From assembly GCA_945871815.1 (NCBI GenBank), contig CAMBXM010000022.1, positions 1 to 34,826 of the forward strand: DNA of 34,826 nt, given 5' to 3'. This document shows, one piece after another, positions 1-7,654 of this stretch. The position numbers and the translations under genes were made by a program. Position 1 is the first letter of the stretch; the number at the start of each line of letters is the position of its first letter. Source of the stretch: Singulisphaera sp. GP187 (GTDB lineage Bacteria; Planctomycetota; UBA1135; UBA2386). The notes under the pieces are model-generated. The model did not search any database and was not told the origin of the DNA. It saw only the letters and a list, made by a program, of their open reading frames with translations.

Positions 1-756
1 GTGTTCTGCGCCTCGGGCATGTTCGGCGTTGTGCGCAACCTGACAGCCGGTGAGATCGTCGAGCAGGTGCTGCATGCGCGCGATCGGTTGCCTGAAGGAC
101 GGACGATCACCAACTTGGTCGTCATGGGTATGGGCGAACCGATGCTCAACCTTTCAGCACTGCTGCCAGCGCTGCGTCGACTGCACGACAAGGATGGAAT
201 CGACATGGGCGCCCGCCGCATCACGGTGAGCACTTCAGGCTACCCGCGGCAAATGGCCGAGTTTGCCGAAGCTGATCCGTCGTGGAACCTCGCAGTGTCG
301 CTGCACGCTGGCGACGACACGCTACGCAAGCAACTGGTCCCCACCGCCAAGCACCCGGTACGCGAGATCGTCGCGGCGGCGACCTCTTACTTCGCGCAGA
401 AGGGCCGCGAAGTCACGTTCGAGGTCGTGCTGTTAGCGCAGGTCAACGACCGCCCACAAGACGCACAGGCGCTCGTCGATGCGCTTGGTCGAGTGCCTTG
501 CACGGTGAATCTGATCCCCTGGAATCCAGTGGAGGAGCTCGCCTCGACGGGCCTGCGTCGCCCCCAAACGGCGTCGGTTGATGGATTCGCCGAAAGCCTG
601 AGACGCGGCGGCCTGAAGGTCACCGTGCGTCGACAACGCGGGGCCGACCGCTCGGCTGCTTGCGGCCAGCTTCGAGTTCGCGACGTGAAGGTCCACGAAC
701 ACACGCCGCGTCCATCGGCACCGTCGAGCCCGACCAAGTGCCAGGGCCCCGAGTAA
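1..756 (+). CDS. rlmN: RlmN-family 23S rRNA adenine C2-methyltransferase, 5' end outside window
   Basis: Radical-SAM enzyme that methylates C2 of A2503 in 23S rRNA (and of A37 in some tRNAs). The window opens inside the gene: the third residue is the last cysteine of the CxxxCxxC cluster motif, followed by the family block FCASGMFGVVRNLTAGEI. Also visible are the SAM-contact motif MGMGEPMLN (near 43-51), ITVSTSG, the NLAVSLHA block and the C-terminal SAACGQLR block, whose Cys (residue 221 of the visible part) corresponds to the methyl-carrying Cys355 of E. coli RlmN. The other catalytic Cys and the accessory N-terminal domain lie upstream of base 1. Cfr-like relatives share these motifs, so RlmN versus Cfr cannot be fully separated without the N-terminus; RlmN is the default. 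The gene converges on the HEAT/PDZ gene. Confidence 0.9.
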   Translation: MFCASGMFGVVRNLTAGEIVEQVLHARDRLPEGRTITNLVVMGMGEPMLNLSALLPALRRLHDKDGIDMGARRITVSTSGYPRQMAEFAEADPSWNLAVSLHAGDDTLRKQLVPTAKHPVREIVAAATSYFAQKGREVTFEVVLLAQVNDRPQDAQALVDALGRVPCTVNLIPWNPVEELASTGLRRPQTASVDGFAESLRRGGLKVTVRRQRGADRSAACGQLRVRDVKVHEHTPRPSAPSSPTKCQGPE

Positions 757-776
757 CGCAGAAGACGCCTATCGCA

Positions 777-801
777 GGGTGCCCCACTGAATGGGGAACC
801 C
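777..801. terminator. Hairpin between convergent genes, no T-run
   Basis: GGGT and CCCCA (777-786, one mismatch position between them) pair with TGGGG and ACCC (792-801) around a 5-nt loop CTGAA. It sits in the 63-nt gap between the stop codons of rlmN and the minus-strand HEAT/PDZ gene, where one hairpin could serve both. Neither side has a T-run, so termination activity is inferred from position and symmetry. Confidence 0.45.
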
Positions 802-819
802 GCAGATGCTGAACTGGCG

Positions 820-2103
820 TCAGCGCCCCTTCCTGTCGCCGCTGCTGCTCCCAGACTCGCTCGCATCCGAAGCGTCGCGCGGCTGCAACGGCGTCGCTTC
901 GGCAGCCTTCGCCGCCGGCTTCTTGCCGCGCAGCACGACTTCCTTGCCTCGGCGCATGACCGTCACGGCCACGTCGTCTCCAGCCTCGATCTTGCCCAGC
1001 GCCTCCTGAACGTGCTGAGTGGACGCGATCGCCTGCTCCTCGATGCGCGTGACGATGTCCCCGGCGCGGATCTCAAGTTCACTTGCCAGCGAGCCGGCTT
1101 CTACCTGCTCGACCAGCAACCCACCGTCGATGCCGAGGTGCTCCAGGAGCTCCGGCGCAATCTCCCGGCGAACGACCACGCCCAGGCGCTTGCCGACGGG
1201 CGGCGCACTGGCGACATCGGGCAACGCGAGGTCCGAGAGCGGCACCGTCAGTGCACCCCAGTTCCGGGGGCCCAGCCCGCGCACCCGCGGCAAGTTCGGA
1301 GCGAGCGGTTGCATGCCTTGGGGCATCGTGAAGCGAAAATGCCCCCCGAGGCCGCCACCGAGCCCTCGACCTTCCATCACTCCCGGATACTGCTTGTGGA
1401 ACGTCTCGAGATCCGGCGCCTCGTAGACCTTTGACTCTTCCTCGCCCTTCTCGTTCTTGGTCTTGACGTCGACGCGCACGCCGTCAGGCCCCATCTGCAT
1501 CGACATGCTCTGGCCGCTGCCCTGAATCGACTGCAGTTGGCTCTTCCTCGCCTCCATCTGCTCTTCAAGGTCGGAGAAGACGTCGTCGCGGAAGAAGTGC
1601 GCCCGCGGGATGTCGACACCGAAATCGCGTTCAAGACGGAGGAACAACTCGTCGAAGCGATGCTGCAAGTCCTCGGGAAGAGCTGGAGATCTACGGCGGA
1701 CGTCGCGGCGTAGCGGTGCGCCAGGAACTGCGGGGGCATCTGGGTCTACCGCGGGAGCCTCTCGGTCCGGGCTGCGGCGCAATAACTCACCCTGTCCACC
1801 ACCTTCGATTTGCCGCACCAGCCGGCGCGAGCGCCACTGCACTTCTGGGTCGCTGTCACCGCTAGCGGCCGCCTTGAGCTCGGGAAGAGCCGCCTCGCCC
1901 AGTTCCCTTAGCGCCTTCTCCGCTGCTGTTCGGGCGCGGAACGTGTCATTGCCCAGATCACGGATCAGGGCCTTGGCGCGGATGCCCGGTTGCGCTTCTA
2001 CCGCGGCGGAAGGCTCCGGAGCTTGGGCAAACACGGGCAAGGCCAATGTCAGACTGCAGAGGGCAAGCCCAATTCGGGCCGCGTTGCAGAAGTAAGGCGA
2101 CAT
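820..2103 (-). CDS. Secreted HEAT-repeat / PDZ-domain protein
   Basis: Predicted exported 427-residue protein. The ATG at 2103 is preferred because GGAG lies 6 nt upstream and the protein then opens with a Sec-type signal peptide (hydrophobic GLALCSLTLALPVFAQ, cleavage probably after FAQ). Residues about 40-90 form a HEAT-like helical unit (AAEKALRELGEAALPELK, then SDPEVQWRSRRL). A charged middle region follows, then a PDZ domain at about 302-392 (LGVVVRRE, DGGLLVEQVEAGS, IRAGDIVTRI). The tail after 395 is Ala/Ser-rich and of low complexity. There is no protease domain, so PDZ probably serves peptide or protein binding. It is the last gene of an ECF sigma - anti-sigma - PDZ operon, 100 nt after the anti-sigma gene, suggesting a role in envelope sensing. 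The exact function is unknown. Confidence 0.8.
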   Translation of the reverse strand: MSPYFCNAARIGLALCSLTLALPVFAQAPEPSAAVEAQPGIRAKALIRDLGNDTFRARTAAEKALRELGEAALPELKAAASGDSDPEVQWRSRRLVRQIEGGGQGELLRRSPDREAPAVDPDAPAVPGAPLRRDVRRRSPALPEDLQHRFDELFLRLERDFGVDIPRAHFFRDDVFSDLEEQMEARKSQLQSIQGSGQSMSMQMGPDGVRVDVKTKNEKGEEESKVYEAPDLETFHKQYPGVMEGRGLGGGLGGHFRFTMPQGMQPLAPNLPRVRGLGPRNWGALTVPLSDLALPDVASAPPVGKRLGVVVRREIAPELLEHLGIDGGLLVEQVEAGSLASELEIRAGDIVTRIEEQAIASTQHVQEALGKIEAGDDVAVTVMRRGKEVVLRGKKPAAKAAEATPLQPRDASDASESGSSSGDRKGR

Positions 2104-2109
2104 GAAGTT

Positions 2110-2113
2110 CTCC
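2110..2113 (-). promoter_or_regulatory. Ribosome binding site of the HEAT/PDZ gene
   Basis: GGAG on the minus strand, 6 nt before the ATG at 2103. It decides the start: the reading frame is open for 63 more codons upstream, but that stretch has no signal peptide at its front and no comparable Shine-Dalgarno. Confidence 0.6.
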
Positions 2114-2203
2114 GTGTAGGTGAAAACCGCGGGACCGGCCACCGACGAAAACTCGCGCCAGAATACTCCCATCGTCAGCGCCGAGGCACCCGCGCCATGC
2201 AAG

Positions 2204-2830
2204 TCAGCGAGCTTCGGTCCCGACCCAAGATGCGGGCTTTGGCCGCACCGGCGGCATCGATTCGTCGAGCAGCAACGGCACCGACTCGTCATCCAAGGTG
2301 CGCAGCGACAATCGCCCCATCAAACCTTGCGCGAACGAAGCTGCCGCCGCGTCGCCACCGGTGGAGGCCGACAACCATCGCTCTTGCCCGAGCGGCTGCA
2401 AGAACCTCGACCCCAGGTCGCCGCCACCGCGAGCCTCGATGGGAGCCCGCTCAAACAAGCCAGCCGCAGGCAGCGCGCCGAAGTAGCCCCCGAGCAGCAT
2501 TGCGCAGGCCGCAGCAGCCAACGCTCGGCGGCGCAACGGTGAACGCCAGAACGACCTCCTAACAGGTACCGCCGGAACGGCTGCGATCGCAGCGAGGATC
2601 TGGCCATGCCAAGCGCTGAACTGCACGTCATCGACCAGCTCCTTGGCAACCGCGCGAGCATGACTCTGCAGCGCCCGACGAGACTGAAGCAGTCCACTCG
2701 CTTGCTGGCGGCACGCCGAGCAATCCCGCAGATGGGCTCGCACCGAGGCCGCCTTGGCAGCCCCGAGATCGCCGCCGATGAACAACGGGAGCATGCCGAG
2801 CACATGGTCGCAGGAGCGTGCAGAACTCAC
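2204..2830 (-). CDS. Anti-sigma factor, zinc-finger (ZAS) type, single membrane span
   Basis: 208-residue putative anti-sigma factor that would hold the ECF sigma factor encoded directly upstream. The N-terminal part has the zinc-binding pattern H33-x3-C37-x2-C40 (HLRDCSAC) of zf-HC2/ZAS anti-sigma domains, with another Cys at residue 7. A basic stretch RRR (100-102) leads into one membrane helix at about 103-123, leaving roughly 85 residues outside the cytoplasm. The GTG start at 2830 overlaps the sigma stop codon as GTGA, and GGGAGGAG lies 6 nt upstream, which together argue for translational coupling and equal dosage of the pair. In-frame sequence upstream of the GTG lies inside the sigma gene and is not taken as coding. 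The signal sensed is unknown. Confidence 0.8.
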   Translation of the reverse strand: MSSARSCDHVLGMLPLFIGGDLGAAKAASVRAHLRDCSACRQQASGLLQSRRALQSHARAVAKELVDDVQFSAWHGQILAAIAAVPAVPVRRSFWRSPLRRRALAAAACAMLLGGYFGALPAAGLFERAPIEARGGGDLGSRFLQPLGQERWLSASTGGDAAAASFAQGLMGRLSLRTLDDESVPLLLDESMPPVRPKPASWVGTEAR

Positions 2831-3474
2831 GACGTGCTCCTCCCAGCGATGCGCTCCCAGCGCTCCTTGAACAACTGGCGCGCGCGATGGACACGCCAAC
2901 GCGCGGTCGCGTGCGTGATGCGGAGGATGGGCGCGATCTCGCGGCACGACAGGCCGTGAATGTCGCGCAGCACGAGTACGGCCTTGAACTTCGCGTCGAG
3001 CAGTTCAAGCACTTGCCAGACCTGCTGGTTCTGCTCGGCGAGTTCGACGGCAACCGTGCCTTCCGAAGCCTCGCGCTCGTCGGGCAGCAGCGCCCCGATC
3101 TCATCGAGACTCGCGGCGGTCGTTCCCTTGAGCTTGCGAAGCTGGTCGATCGCGAGGTTCATGACGATGCGATAGAACCAAGTGTAGAAGCTGCGCGCGG
3201 GATCGTACTTGGGCAGCGAGCGGTGGAGGCGGACGAAGGCCTCCTGCGTGACATCGCGGGCGTCTTCGACGCGGCCGACGACATGGAAGGCAATCCAGAA
3301 GGCGCGCTTTTGGTAGCGCGCTACCAGTGCCGCGAATGCATCCTCGTCGCCCTCCAGCGCCGTCCGAACCAACACGCCATCGCCGACCGCGCCGGAAGCA
3401 GCCAACTCCTCAACATGCGACGCCAGACCACGCGGCAGGCGACCTGGTTCGGGCTGGGAGGAGGGTTGGACCAT
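2827..3474 (-). CDS. ECF-type RNA polymerase sigma factor
   Basis: 215-residue group IV sigma-70 factor. Region 2 runs over about residues 45-115 (ALVARYQKRAFWIAFHVVG, RDVTQEAFVRLHRSL, WFYRIVMNLAIDQLRK). Region 4 covers about 150-210, with the helix-turn-helix in HGLSCREIAPILRITHATAR followed by VHRARQLFKE. There is no region 1.1 or 3, as expected for an ECF factor. Gene order sigma - anti-sigma - secreted PDZ protein is the classical layout of a cell-envelope stress switch. No convincing Shine-Dalgarno precedes the ATG; a TAGGCT -10 candidate lies about 33 nt upstream inside an inverted repeat. The target regulon is not visible beyond likely self-regulation. Confidence 0.9.
   Translation of the reverse strand: MVQPSSQPEPGRLPRGLASHVEELAASGAVGDGVLVRTALEGDEDAFAALVARYQKRAFWIAFHVVGRVEDARDVTQEAFVRLHRSLPKYDPARSFYTWFYRIVMNLAIDQLRKLKGTTAASLDEIGALLPDEREASEGTVAVELAEQNQQVWQVLELLDAKFKAVLVLRDIHGLSCREIAPILRITHATARWRVHRARQLFKERWERIAGRSTS
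2837..2844 (-). promoter_or_regulatory. Strong Shine-Dalgarno for the anti-sigma gene
   Basis: GGGAGGAG on the minus strand, ending 6 nt before the GTG at 2830 and lying inside the sigma-factor coding region. It fixes the GTG as the start and supports coupled translation. Confidence 0.7.
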
Positions 3475-3506
3475 TGGGGAATGGGCGAAAGGAACCGGGA
3501 GCGGAC

Positions 3507-3512
3507 AGCCTA
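3507..3512 (-). promoter_or_regulatory. Candidate -10 element of the sigma operon, inside an inverted repeat
   Basis: TAGGCT on the minus strand, 32 nt before the sigma ATG. The 11-mer CGGACAGCCTA (plus strand 3502-3512) recurs exactly at the accA promoter (4625-4635). The site also lies within CAGCCT-AGC-AGGCTG (3506-3520), a 6-bp inverted repeat that could be an operator. No clear -35 is seen. Confidence 0.4.
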
Positions 3513-3637
3513 GCAGGCTGGAGACACCACGCGGAGGGGCACTCTACGAAGCCCGCACGCCCAGTGTTGGCACCGGGTTCGCACTGGCGGTTCTTTTTCT
3601 GGGCAGCGTCGTCGGCATCGGCTCTTCGCCAGCCACC

Positions 3638-4621
3638 TCAGGCCCCGAGCGGCACGCCCATTCCGCGGAACTTCACGTAGCGCTGCTCGAGCAATTGCTC
3701 TACCGGCACCTGCCCCAACTCCGTCAACCACTCGACGATCTGCGCCTTCACTCGATCGACCGTACCGCGCGCGTCGCGGTGCGCACCGCCGAGCGGCTCG
3801 TCAATCACCTTGTCGATCAGGCCGAGGCGCAACAGGTCCTTGCCTGTGAGCTTCAGGGCCTCGGCAGCCTCAGGCGCCTTGTCGCCGTTCTTCCACAAGA
3901 TGGCGGCACAGCCTTCCGGCGAGATCACCGAGTAGTAGGCATTCTCCAGCACGCCAATGCGGTCGCCGACGCCAATGCCGAGAGCGCCGCCCGAGCCGCC
4001 TTCGCCGATCACGATGCACACGATCGGGACCTTGATCTCGAACATCTCCATGATGTTGCGCGCGATCGCCGCGGCCTGGCCACGTTCCTCGGCGCCGATG
4101 CCCGGATAGGCGCCCGGCGTGTTGATGAAGGTCACGATCGGCAGCTTCAACTTCTCGGCGAGCCGCATCTTCTGCAGTGCTTTGCGGTAGCCCTCGGGGT
4201 GGGCACAGCCAAAATTGCAGGCGAGGCGGTCCTTGACCGTCTTGCCCTTCCGGTGTCCCACTAGCAAGAAGCGCTGGCTGCCCATGGTCGCGAGCCCCGT
4301 CAGTATCGCGCGGTCGTCACCGAACACCCGATCGCCGTGCAACTCGACGAAGTCGTCGAGCATCATCTGCACATAGTCAGAGGTCAGGGGCCGCTCAGCG
4401 TGGCGTGCGACATTGACGCGTTCCCAGGGTGACAACTGCGAGTAGACCTCCGCAGTCTGGCGCCTCAGCCGGTCCTCCAGGCTGGTGATCTCCTCGGCGA
4501 GTTCGAGATGCGTGCCGCTCGCGAGCGACCGCAACTCCTTGATCTTCTGCTCCAACTCGAGCAATGGGCGCTCGAAGGCCAGAGCATCGGGAACGGGCGA
4601 CCGTGGTGCAGCTTCAGACAT
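3638..4621 (-). CDS. accA: Acetyl-CoA carboxylase carboxyltransferase subunit alpha
   Basis: AccA (327 residues, normal length) forms the carboxyltransferase with AccD and transfers CO2 from carboxybiotin-BCCP to acetyl-CoA, the first step of fatty-acid synthesis, in the cytoplasm. The N-terminal helical segment (LELEQKIKELRSLASG), SPWERVNVARHAERP, LHGDRVFGDDRAI, GAYPGIGAEERGQ (near 170-182) and GEGGSGGALGIGVGD (near 205-219) are all present, as is the C-terminal VDRVKAQIVEWL region. No accD is adjacent, so the partner lies elsewhere. The start at 4621 is fixed by homology length; there is no Shine-Dalgarno, but TAGGCT lies 8 nt upstream, predicting a leaderless transcript. The gene is divergent from purL, with near mirror-image -10 elements. 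Confidence 0.95.
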   Translation of the reverse strand: MSEAAPRSPVPDALAFERPLLELEQKIKELRSLASGTHLELAEEITSLEDRLRRQTAEVYSQLSPWERVNVARHAERPLTSDYVQMMLDDFVELHGDRVFGDDRAILTGLATMGSQRFLLVGHRKGKTVKDRLACNFGCAHPEGYRKALQKMRLAEKLKLPIVTFINTPGAYPGIGAEERGQAAAIARNIMEMFEIKVPIVCIVIGEGGSGGALGIGVGDRIGVLENAYYSVISPEGCAAILWKNGDKAPEAAEALKLTGKDLLRLGLIDKVIDEPLGGAHRDARGTVDRVKAQIVEWLTELGQVPVEQLLEQRYVKFRGMGVPLGA

Positions 4622-4629
4622 CGCCGGAC

Positions 4630-4635
4630 AGCCTA
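4630..4635 (-). promoter_or_regulatory. Leaderless-type -10 element of accA
   Basis: TAGGCT on the minus strand followed by 8 nt and then the accA ATG, so transcription would begin at or within about 2 nt of the start codon. The wider GGTAGGCT mirrors GGTAGGAT of the divergent purL promoter. Confidence 0.55.
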
Positions 4636-4674
4636 CCGCCAGGGCCACGTCGGCTGCCAGCCTCCACCACCTGG

Positions 4675-4680
4675 TAGGAT
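4675..4680 (+). promoter_or_regulatory. Candidate -10 element of purLQ
   Basis: TAGGAT (in GGTAGGAT) in the 129-nt gap between accA and purL. It would give a leader of about 60 nt, which is C-rich and shows no recognisable purine riboswitch. Its near mirror-image relation to the accA element supports the call; no -35 is evident. Confidence 0.35.
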
Positions 4681-4750
4681 CACCAAGCCACGTCGCAAAC
4701 GGACGCGAGCCCTTGCACCGCCCCCCCGGGACCGGCATCGTCCTCGCCCC

Positions 4751-7654
4751 ATGCAGGCTTGGCGTATCGAGGTCCTGGTTCGCGAGTCGGAGCCCGATCC
4801 CGCAGGTTCGTCCGCGGCAAAGGCCCTGGAACGACAGGGGCTCGCCCCCACATCCGTCCGCAGCCGACGCGGCTTCCTGCTCGGCAGCACTTTGACGGAT
4901 GCGCAGGTCCGCACATTTGCCCGCTCGGTGTTGACGGACCCGGTGCTCGAGACCTTTGTGGTCCATGCACCCGGGGCCTCGAGCCCCATGCCCCTGCCCG
5001 GAGTGCATCGCATCAGCGTGCTCCTGCGCAAAGGCGTCACCGATCCGGTCGCGCAATCCGTGCAGAAGGCACTCGCCGACCTGTCGCTCCCGGTAGTCGA
5101 GGCCGCCACCTACCGCGCCTACGACGTGAAAGGGGTCGATGCGCGCGAGCTCGCGACCGCCGCGCGCCGCGCCCTGGCCAACGCGGTGGTCAACGAAGTG
5201 CTCGCCGACGTCTTGCCCGAATCGTTCGCATACAGCGACAACCAAGCCGACCTCGCACCGCATCCGATCCCGCTGGCGCACCTCGATCGGACTGGTCTTG
5301 AACAGCTCAGCAAGGATGGCGGCCTCGCACTCGACGGTGCCGAGATGCTCGCAGTGCAGGAGCACTACCAGCAACTCGGTCGCGCCCCAAGGCGCATGGA
5401 ACTCGAGACCATCGCGCAGACGTGGTCCGAGCACTGCAAGCACAAGACGCTGACCGGCCGCATTCGCTTCGACGGTCAGATCATCGACAACTTGTTGAAG
5501 TCCACCATCGCGCACGTCACGCACACGCTCGCGCGCGACTTCTGCGTCTCCGTGTTCGTCGACAACGCCGGCATCGTCAAGTTCGACGACGAGGACTCGG
5601 TCTGCATCAAGGTCGAGACCCACAACCGGCCGTCGGCCATCGAACCCTTCGGCGGTGCGGGGACTGGCGTCGGGGGAGTGATCCGCGACGTGCTCGGCAC
5701 GGGCCTCGGCGCGAGACCGATTGCCAGCACCGATGTGTTCTGCCTCGCGCCACCGGACATGCCAAAGGAGCAACTGCCCGCCGGCTGCTTGCACCCTCGC
5801 ACCGTGCTGCAAGGCGTCGTCGCCGGCGTGCGCGACTACGGCAACCCGATGGGCATTCCAACGGTGAACGGCAGCCTGCACTTCGATGCAGACTTCGTCG
5901 GCAACCCGCTCGTCTACGTTGGCAACGTCGGCATCCTCAAGACCGCGCGCGCCCAGAAGAAAGTCCACGCCGGCGACTATGTAGTCGCACTCGGGGGCCG
6001 CACCGGCCGCGACGGCATTCACGGCGCCACGTTCAGTTCGCTCGGGCTGCACACCAAGAGCGAATCGGTGAGCTCGGGAGCAGTTCAGATCGGCGACCCG
6101 ATCGCCGAACGCAAAGTCATGGACGCGGTGCTGGCGCTGGCCGAGCGCGACCTGTTCTCGTCCATTACCGACTGCGGAGCCGGCGGCTTCAGTTCGGCAA
6201 TCGGCGAGATGTCCGAAGGACTCGGCGCCGAGATCGAGCTGCAAGGTGCGCCGCTCAAGTATGAGGGTCTCGCTCCGTGGGAGATCTGGATCAGCGAAGC
6301 CCAAGAACGCATGGTGCTCTCGGTCCCACCGCGCCACCTCGACGCGGTCAAGGCCGTCTGTGCAGAAGAGTGCTGCGAGGTGACCGTACTCGGTCGCTTC
6401 ACCGACACCGGCCAACTTGTCGTCAAGTTCCACGGCCAAGTGCACGCCGACCTCGACCTGCACTTCCTGCACAAGGGTCTCCCCGTTCGCGAGCGGCTCG
6501 CCACCTATGTGCCGAACAAGCTCACCGAGCCAAACCTGCCGGCCGAGACCGACTGCAGCAAAGCGCTGCTCACGGTGCTGTCCGACTACGCGGTCTGCAG
6601 CAAGGAGTGGATCGTGCGCCAGTACGACCACGAAGTGCAGGCGGCGTCAGCCAGCAAACCGCTGTGCGGCCCGCGCGAAGACGGCCCCGCCGATGCCGCG
6701 GTGTTGGCGCCAAAACTCGGCAGCCGCCGCGGCATCGTTCTGGGCAACGGCCTCAACCCGCGCTACAGCAAGATTGACCCGGCGGCTATGGCCGAGTGCG
6801 CACTGGACGAAGCGATGCGCAACATCGTCGCGACCGGCGGCGACCCGGACTACACGGCGGTACTCGACAACTATTGCTGGGGCAACACCAACAACGAACA
6901 ACGCCTGGGCGAGCTGGTCCGCGCCAGCTTTGCGCTGCGCGACTTGGCGCTGCGCTATCGCACGCCGTTCGTGTCCGGCAAGGACTCGTTGCACAACGAG
7001 TTCAAGGCCAGCGACCGAACGATCGTTATCCCCGGCTGCATTTTGGTCACGGCGATGTCGGTGATCGCCGACGTCGCGCGCACGGTCAACTCCGCCCTGT
7101 GCGAGCGCAACTCGCTCCTGGTCCTGGTCGGCGTCACCAAGAACGAACTCGGCGGCTCTACCTACTACAAGACGAAGGGCGTGCTCGGCACCACAGTGCC
7201 GCGCGTCGACGCCGACCTCGGCATCGCCGTGCTCAACGGCGTGTACCGTGCGATCCAAGCCGGCTGCGTGCTCAGTGCACACGATTGCAGCGAAGGCGGC
7301 CTCGCAGTGGCGGCAACCGAGATGGCACTCGGCGGGCGCCTCGGCATTCGCATCGATCTATCGGCCGTGCCGCTCGGCACCGGCCTCAGCGCAGCGTCAC
7401 GTACGGAGGACGTGCTGTTCTCCGAGTCGCAGAGTCGCATCCTGCTGGAGGTCAACAAAGACCGACTGAAGGACCTGCAGGCCAACCTGCGCTCGGCGCC
7501 GCACGCGGTGATCGGCGAGGTCAACGGCGGCGATACGGTGACGTTCGTCCGCGGCGGCAAGGATGTGTGCACTGTGACCCTGGCCGCCGCCGAACGCGCG
7601 TGGAAACGACCTCTCGACCTCGACGGCACGCTGATCCAGGAGGTTGCCCGATGA
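4751..7654 (+). CDS. purL: Phosphoribosylformylglycinamidine synthase, synthetase subunit with PurS-like N-terminus
   Basis: Fourth step of purine synthesis: ATP-dependent amidation of FGAR to FGAM with ammonia supplied by PurQ. At 967 residues it is longer than small PurL (about 740) because of an N-terminal extension that looks like two tandem PurS-like modules (about 1-80 and 85-165), as in the PurS-dimer-like front of large PurL. Catalytic-domain motifs follow: QTWSEHCKHKT (His228), VETHNRPSAIEPFGGAGTG (Arg293 where E. coli has His), GGRTGRDGIHGATFSS, ITDCGAGGFSSAIGEMSEG, DYAVCSKEW, FVSGKDSLHNE and SAHDCSEGGLAVA. There is no glutaminase domain; it is supplied by purQ, which overlaps by ATGA. 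ATG 4751 is chosen because it begins the PurS-like domain; no Shine-Dalgarno is seen. Confidence 0.93.
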   Translation: MQAWRIEVLVRESEPDPAGSSAAKALERQGLAPTSVRSRRGFLLGSTLTDAQVRTFARSVLTDPVLETFVVHAPGASSPMPLPGVHRISVLLRKGVTDPVAQSVQKALADLSLPVVEAATYRAYDVKGVDARELATAARRALANAVVNEVLADVLPESFAYSDNQADLAPHPIPLAHLDRTGLEQLSKDGGLALDGAEMLAVQEHYQQLGRAPRRMELETIAQTWSEHCKHKTLTGRIRFDGQIIDNLLKSTIAHVTHTLARDFCVSVFVDNAGIVKFDDEDSVCIKVETHNRPSAIEPFGGAGTGVGGVIRDVLGTGLGARPIASTDVFCLAPPDMPKEQLPAGCLHPRTVLQGVVAGVRDYGNPMGIPTVNGSLHFDADFVGNPLVYVGNVGILKTARAQKKVHAGDYVVALGGRTGRDGIHGATFSSLGLHTKSESVSSGAVQIGDPIAERKVMDAVLALAERDLFSSITDCGAGGFSSAIGEMSEGLGAEIELQGAPLKYEGLAPWEIWISEAQERMVLSVPPRHLDAVKAVCAEECCEVTVLGRFTDTGQLVVKFHGQVHADLDLHFLHKGLPVRERLATYVPNKLTEPNLPAETDCSKALLTVLSDYAVCSKEWIVRQYDHEVQAASASKPLCGPREDGPADAAVLAPKLGSRRGIVLGNGLNPRYSKIDPAAMAECALDEAMRNIVATGGDPDYTAVLDNYCWGNTNNEQRLGELVRASFALRDLALRYRTPFVSGKDSLHNEFKASDRTIVIPGCILVTAMSVIADVARTVNSALCERNSLLVLVGVTKNELGGSTYYKTKGVLGTTVPRVDADLGIAVLNGVYRAIQAGCVLSAHDCSEGGLAVAATEMALGGRLGIRIDLSAVPLGTGLSAASRTEDVLFSESQSRILLEVNKDRLKDLQANLRSAPHAVIGEVNGGDTVTFVRGGKDVCTVTLAAAERAWKRPLDLDGTLIQEVAR
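7638..7643 (+). promoter_or_regulatory. Shine-Dalgarno of purQ inside purL
   Basis: AGGAGG, 7 nt before the purQ ATG at 7651. With the ATGA stop-start overlap it predicts efficient coupled translation of purL and purQ, and shows that canonical Shine-Dalgarno initiation exists in this genome. Confidence 0.75.

Noticed and set aside
2104-2292. 63-codon N-terminal extension of the HEAT/PDZ protein
   Set aside because: The extension overlaps the anti-sigma gene end, would bury the signal peptide, and the ATG at 2103 has a good Shine-Dalgarno.
4681-4750. Purine riboswitch in the purL leader
   Set aside because: The leader is about 60-70 nt, C-rich, and shows none of the conserved loop-loop arrangement of purine or PRPP/guanidine-type aptamers.
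4622-6631. Minus-strand open frame of about 670 codons in front of accA, running antisense through purL
   Set aside because: It lacks recognisable domains, reads as a His/Arg/Val-rich shadow of a confidently identified PurL, and accA starts at the family N-terminus with a promoter-like element just upstream.
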